DNA of 64,000 bases, from assembly GCF_900090245.1 (NCBI RefSeq), contig NZ_FMDN01000022.1:33491-97490 (forward strand), given 5' to 3'. The notes beneath the pieces were generated by a model. That model was given only the letters and a program-made list of their open reading frames with translations. It had not been told where the DNA came from and searched no databases. The position numbers were made by a program, and so were the translations under genes. Within the stretch, counting starts at the first letter, position 1. The number at the start of each line of letters is the position of its first letter. The stretch comes from Micromonospora halophytica. GTDB lineage: Bacteria; Actinomycetota; Actinomycetes; Mycobacteriales; Micromonosporaceae. This document shows positions 61,739 to 64,000 of this stretch, piece after piece.

Positions 61739-62179
61739 TCACCCGGAGCGGGTGGCCAGGTGCCGCAGCGCCAGGCGGTAGCCGTCCACACCGAGGCCGC
61801 AGATCACCCCGGTCGCCACGGCGGAGACCACCGAGTGGTGCCGGAACTCCTCCCGGGCGTGGATGTTGGAGATGTGCACCTCGACCAGCGGGCCGCGCAG
61901 CAGGGCGCAGGCGTCGCGCACCGCGATCGAGTAGTGCGACCAGGCGGCCGGGTTGAGCACCACCGCCGCGCCCTCGTCGGCCGCCTCGTGCAACCAGCCG
62001 ATCAGCTCGTGCTCGGCGTCGGTCTGCCGCACCGTCACGTCCAGCCCCAGCTCCCGGCCGGTGGCCACGCAGAGGGCCACCAGGCCGGCGTAGCTGGTCA
62101 CGCCGTACACGTCGACCTGACGGGTGCCCAGCCGGCCCAGGTTGGGCCCGTTGAGCACGTACACCCTCGGCGCGCTCAC
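61739..62179 (-). CDS. aroQ: 3-dehydroquinate dehydratase, type II
   Basis: 146 residues. VYVLNGPNLGRLGTRQ (lid Arg), the catalytic Tyr region, NPAAWSHYSIAVRDAC and EVHISNIHAREEFRHHS (catalytic His) are complete; a trans dehydration in the shikimate pathway. GTG at 62179 overlaps the aroB stop (GTGA). Confidence 0.97.
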   Translation of the reverse strand: MSAPRVYVLNGPNLGRLGTRQVDVYGVTSYAGLVALCVATGRELGLDVTVRQTDAEHELIGWLHEAADEGAAVVLNPAAWSHYSIAVRDACALLRGPLVEVHISNIHAREEFRHHSVVSAVATGVICGLGVDGYRLALRHLATRSG

Positions 62180-63252
62180 CGGCTGATCTCCCGGTACGCC
62201 GCGTACAGCAGGTCGTCGTCCGGGCCCTCCAGCATCGCCGGCCGGGCCAGGCCGTCCAGCACCACGAACCGCAGCCGGCTGCCCCGGGTCTTCTTGTCCA
62301 CCCGCATCGCGGCCAGCAGCTGCGGCCAGGCGTCGGCCGAATAGCTGGTGGGCAGGCCGAGCGCGGCCAGCACGGTGCGGTGCCGCTCGGCGGTGGCCGC
62401 GTCGAGCCGCCCCGCCAGCCGGGCCAGGGCGCCGGCGTAGACGGTGCCGACCGCGACGGCGTGCCCGTGCCGCCAGCGGTAGTCCTCCACCTTCTCGATG
62501 GCGTGCGCCAGGGTGTGCCCGTAGTTGAGCACCTCCCGCACCCCGGACTCGCGCAGGTCCCCGGAGACCACGTCGGCCTTGACCCGGATCGCCCGTTCGA
62601 TCAGCTCGCGCACCACCGGCCCGCCCGGATCGGTCGCGGCGGACGGGTCGGCCTCCACCAGGTCGAGGATGACCGGGTCGGCGATGAAGCCGCACTTGAC
62701 CACCTCGGCCAGCCCGGCGGCCAGGTCGGCCGGGGGCAGGCTGTCCAGCGTGGCCAGGTCGGCCAGCACCCCGACCGGCGGGTGGAAGGCGCCGACCAGG
62801 TTCTTGCCGGCGGCGGTGTTCACGCCGGTCTTGCCACCCACCGCGGCGTCGACCATGCCCAGCAGCGAGGTCGCCACCGGCACCCAGCGCACCCCGCGCA
62901 GCCAGCAGGCCGCCACGTAGCCGGCCAGGTCGGTGACCGCGCCACCGCCGACACCCACCACCGCGTCGGTACGGGTGAAGCCCGCCGCGCCGAGGCGGTC
63001 CCAGCAGTCGGCGGCCACCTCGAACCGCTTGCCCGCCTCGGCGTCGGGCAGCTCCACGGTCAGCGGGGTCGCGCCGGCCGCGCCGAGCTGCTCGGCGAGC
63101 GCGTCGGCCAGCTCCTTGAGCGGGGGCGCGTGCAGCACCGCCACCCGGGTCGCGCCGGGCAGCAGCCCGGGCAGCTCGTCCAGCAGGTCGCGTCCCACCA
63201 GCACGTCGTACGGCCGCTCGCCGCCGACCGGGATCCGGGTCACCTCGTCCAT
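62176..63252 (-). CDS. aroB: 3-dehydroquinate synthase
   Basis: 358 residues. NAD-binding VVGVGGGAVTDLAGYVAACW, phosphate/zinc site KTGVNTAAGKNLVGAFHPP and NYGHTLAHAIEK with the zinc His are all present. The ATG at 63252 has no clear ribosome binding site; TAGGCT lies eight bases upstream as a possible -10, so the mRNA may be leaderless. First gene of aroB-aroQ-efp-nusB. Confidence 0.96.
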   Translation of the reverse strand: MDEVTRIPVGGERPYDVLVGRDLLDELPGLLPGATRVAVLHAPPLKELADALAEQLGAAGATPLTVELPDAEAGKRFEVAADCWDRLGAAGFTRTDAVVGVGGGAVTDLAGYVAACWLRGVRWVPVATSLLGMVDAAVGGKTGVNTAAGKNLVGAFHPPVGVLADLATLDSLPPADLAAGLAEVVKCGFIADPVILDLVEADPSAATDPGGPVVRELIERAIRVKADVVSGDLRESGVREVLNYGHTLAHAIEKVEDYRWRHGHAVAVGTVYAGALARLAGRLDAATAERHRTVLAALGLPTSYSADAWPQLLAAMRVDKKTRGSRLRFVVLDGLARPAMLEGPDDDLLYAAYREISR

Positions 63253-63390
63253 CGCCCGGGAGCCTAGTCCAGCGCGGACGTCGAAACGGCCGGCTGTCCA
63301 CCTGGTGGCGCGTCGGCCCGCCCCGGATCCGTGAGCCGACGGCAATCCGGACGTTTGGCCCTGCGGGGCGCGGGCAGGGGCGAACGGGAC

Positions 63391-63570
63391 AGCCCATTGT
63401 CGGTGGCCGCACACGCCACCCTGGCCCAGCTGATGTACGCCGGCCTGGTCGACGCCGCCGCGCCGGGGGCGCAGCTGCGGGTGGCGGCCACCCTGATGTA
63501 CTACGTCGGCGACCTCGTCGAGATCCTGCTCGCCCTGGCCCTGCTGGTGACCTGGCGTCCGAGCCCGGCC
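63391..63570 (+). pseudogene. Remnant of a membrane protein, possibly CtaG-like
   Basis: The plus-strand frame gives SPLSVAAHATLAQLMYAG, LRVAATLMYYVGDLVEILLA and LALLVTWRP, two hydrophobic segments like the C-terminus of cytochrome c oxidase assembly factor CtaG/caa3 proteins. The N-terminal membrane helices are missing and the frame runs on into unrelated sequence toward the IS end. A decayed 3' fragment; the family assignment is tentative. Confidence 0.45.
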
Positions 63571-63677
63571 CGAACCACCCCCGTCACCCACCGACGACCC
63601 GCCCCGGCCCCCGCCCGGCCGCCGTCCCCCGCACGCAATTTCACGGATGTAGTGGCTATCGGCGGCCGGATGGCCAC

Positions 63678-64000
63678 TAGGCCGTGTCTCCTGGATCATG
63701 GCTTGGGGCGATCGGGTTTCGCGCGTAGCCAGATGAGGATGTCGGCGATCTGCACGGTGGCGCGGTAGCGACAGGCGAGCTTGTCGTATCTGGTGGCCAC
63801 GGCGCGGAACTGCTTGCGCCGGTTCATCAGCCGTTCGATGGTGTTGCGCTGCCGGTAACGCTGTGGGCGGAAGGTGGGTGGGCGGCCACCGCGTGACCCT
63901 TTCCGGGTCCGGTTGGCTTTCTGGTCGTCTTTCTCCGGGATGTCGTGCGGGATGCGTCGGGCCCGCAGCGCGCGGCGGTTGCCGCGTGAGCTGTAGGCCT
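63678..64000 (-). mobile_element. IS5-type insertion sequence, truncated by window edge
   Basis: The element's end starts near 63678 with AGGCCGTGTCTCCTGGATCA, typical of IS5/IS427-group inverted repeats, preceded by CTAG which may be part of a target duplication. The transposase reads out of the window. The rest of the element lies past the edge. Confidence 0.8.
63696..64000 (-). CDS. IS5-family transposase, C-terminal part
   Basis: About 100 codons ending at 63696. RALRARRIPHDIPEKDD, KGSRGGRPPTFRPQRYRQR, NTIERLMNRRKQFRAVATRYDK and TVQIADILIWLR form the C-terminal third of IS5-type DDE transposases; the catalytic Glu lies in NTIER. The N-terminus and DD residues are outside the window. Confidence 0.88.
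   Translation of the reverse strand, partial: AYSSRGNRRALRARRIPHDIPEKDDQKANRTRKGSRGGRPPTFRPQRYRQRNTIERLMNRRKQFRAVATRYDKLACRYRATVQIADILIWLRAKPDRPKP

Overview
The window is about 74% GC with strong G/C bias at third codon positions, GTG starts and many ATGA/GTGA overlaps. Actinobacterial markers (BldD, mIHF, SARP and XRE-TPR regulators) and the gene order pheST, rplT-rpmI-infC, hisEG, ribBA-ribH point to the Micromonosporaceae, most likely Micromonospora or a close relative. This assignment is inferred from gene content and order.

Layout. (1) 1-2822: arginine genes argC-argJ-argB (argB cut by the window edge), minus strand. (2) 2896-15872: an accessory island separating argC from pheT. It holds a secreted GH64 glucanase behind a double palindromic operator. 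Next is a three-gene coupled operon (cyclase-like protein, STAND-like NTPase, possible SPFH-like protein) with a divergent Crp-type regulator. It ends with a SARP regulator next to a ten-cysteine peptide gene, MauE/MauD-like redox proteins, an ABC exporter and a small S26 peptidase. (3) 15876-31750: pheST, a SpoU methyltransferase, rplT-rpmI-infC, hisEG, a polar amino acid ABC transporter and the FMN-riboswitch riboflavin operon. (4) 31819-48745: a response regulator-GGDEF protein, rpe, two septum-formation-like lipoproteins, an XRE-TPR regulator, def-fmt-rsmB, a P450, a kinase/ParB-like fusion, priA, metK, coaBC, rpoZ, gmk and mihF. (5) 48916-59751: the pyrimidine genes pyrR-pyrB-pyrC-carA-carB-(gap)-pyrD-bioA-pyrF, with a PyrR-binding hairpin in front of pyrR. 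(6) 59926-64000: bldD, nusB, efp, aroQ, aroB, a membrane-protein remnant and a truncated IS5-type element.

Most interesting. First, the cyclase-like protein (8118-8948) and the coupled STAND-like NTPase (5833-8121) share a motif of about 21 residues (core VRGQNAxGPxATAIGxV). This fits paired receptor/effector signalling; the divergent regulator keeps a cyclic-nucleotide pocket and carries an N-terminal hydrophobic helix. Second, the ten-cysteine peptide sits with its own predicted disulfide machinery, exporter, peptidase and regulator, and an 11-bp-period direct repeat lies between the two divergent promoters. Third, a short repeat lies at three arg/pyr gene junctions. At each it forms an in-frame mini-ORF whose start overlaps the upstream stop and whose stop overlaps or abuts the downstream start, so it appears to carry translational coupling. 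Smaller oddities are two 75-bp palindromic elements with paired stem differences, an ATC-started infC, a PriA lacking helicase motifs, a Gmk with an altered P-loop, and bioA inside the pyrimidine genes.
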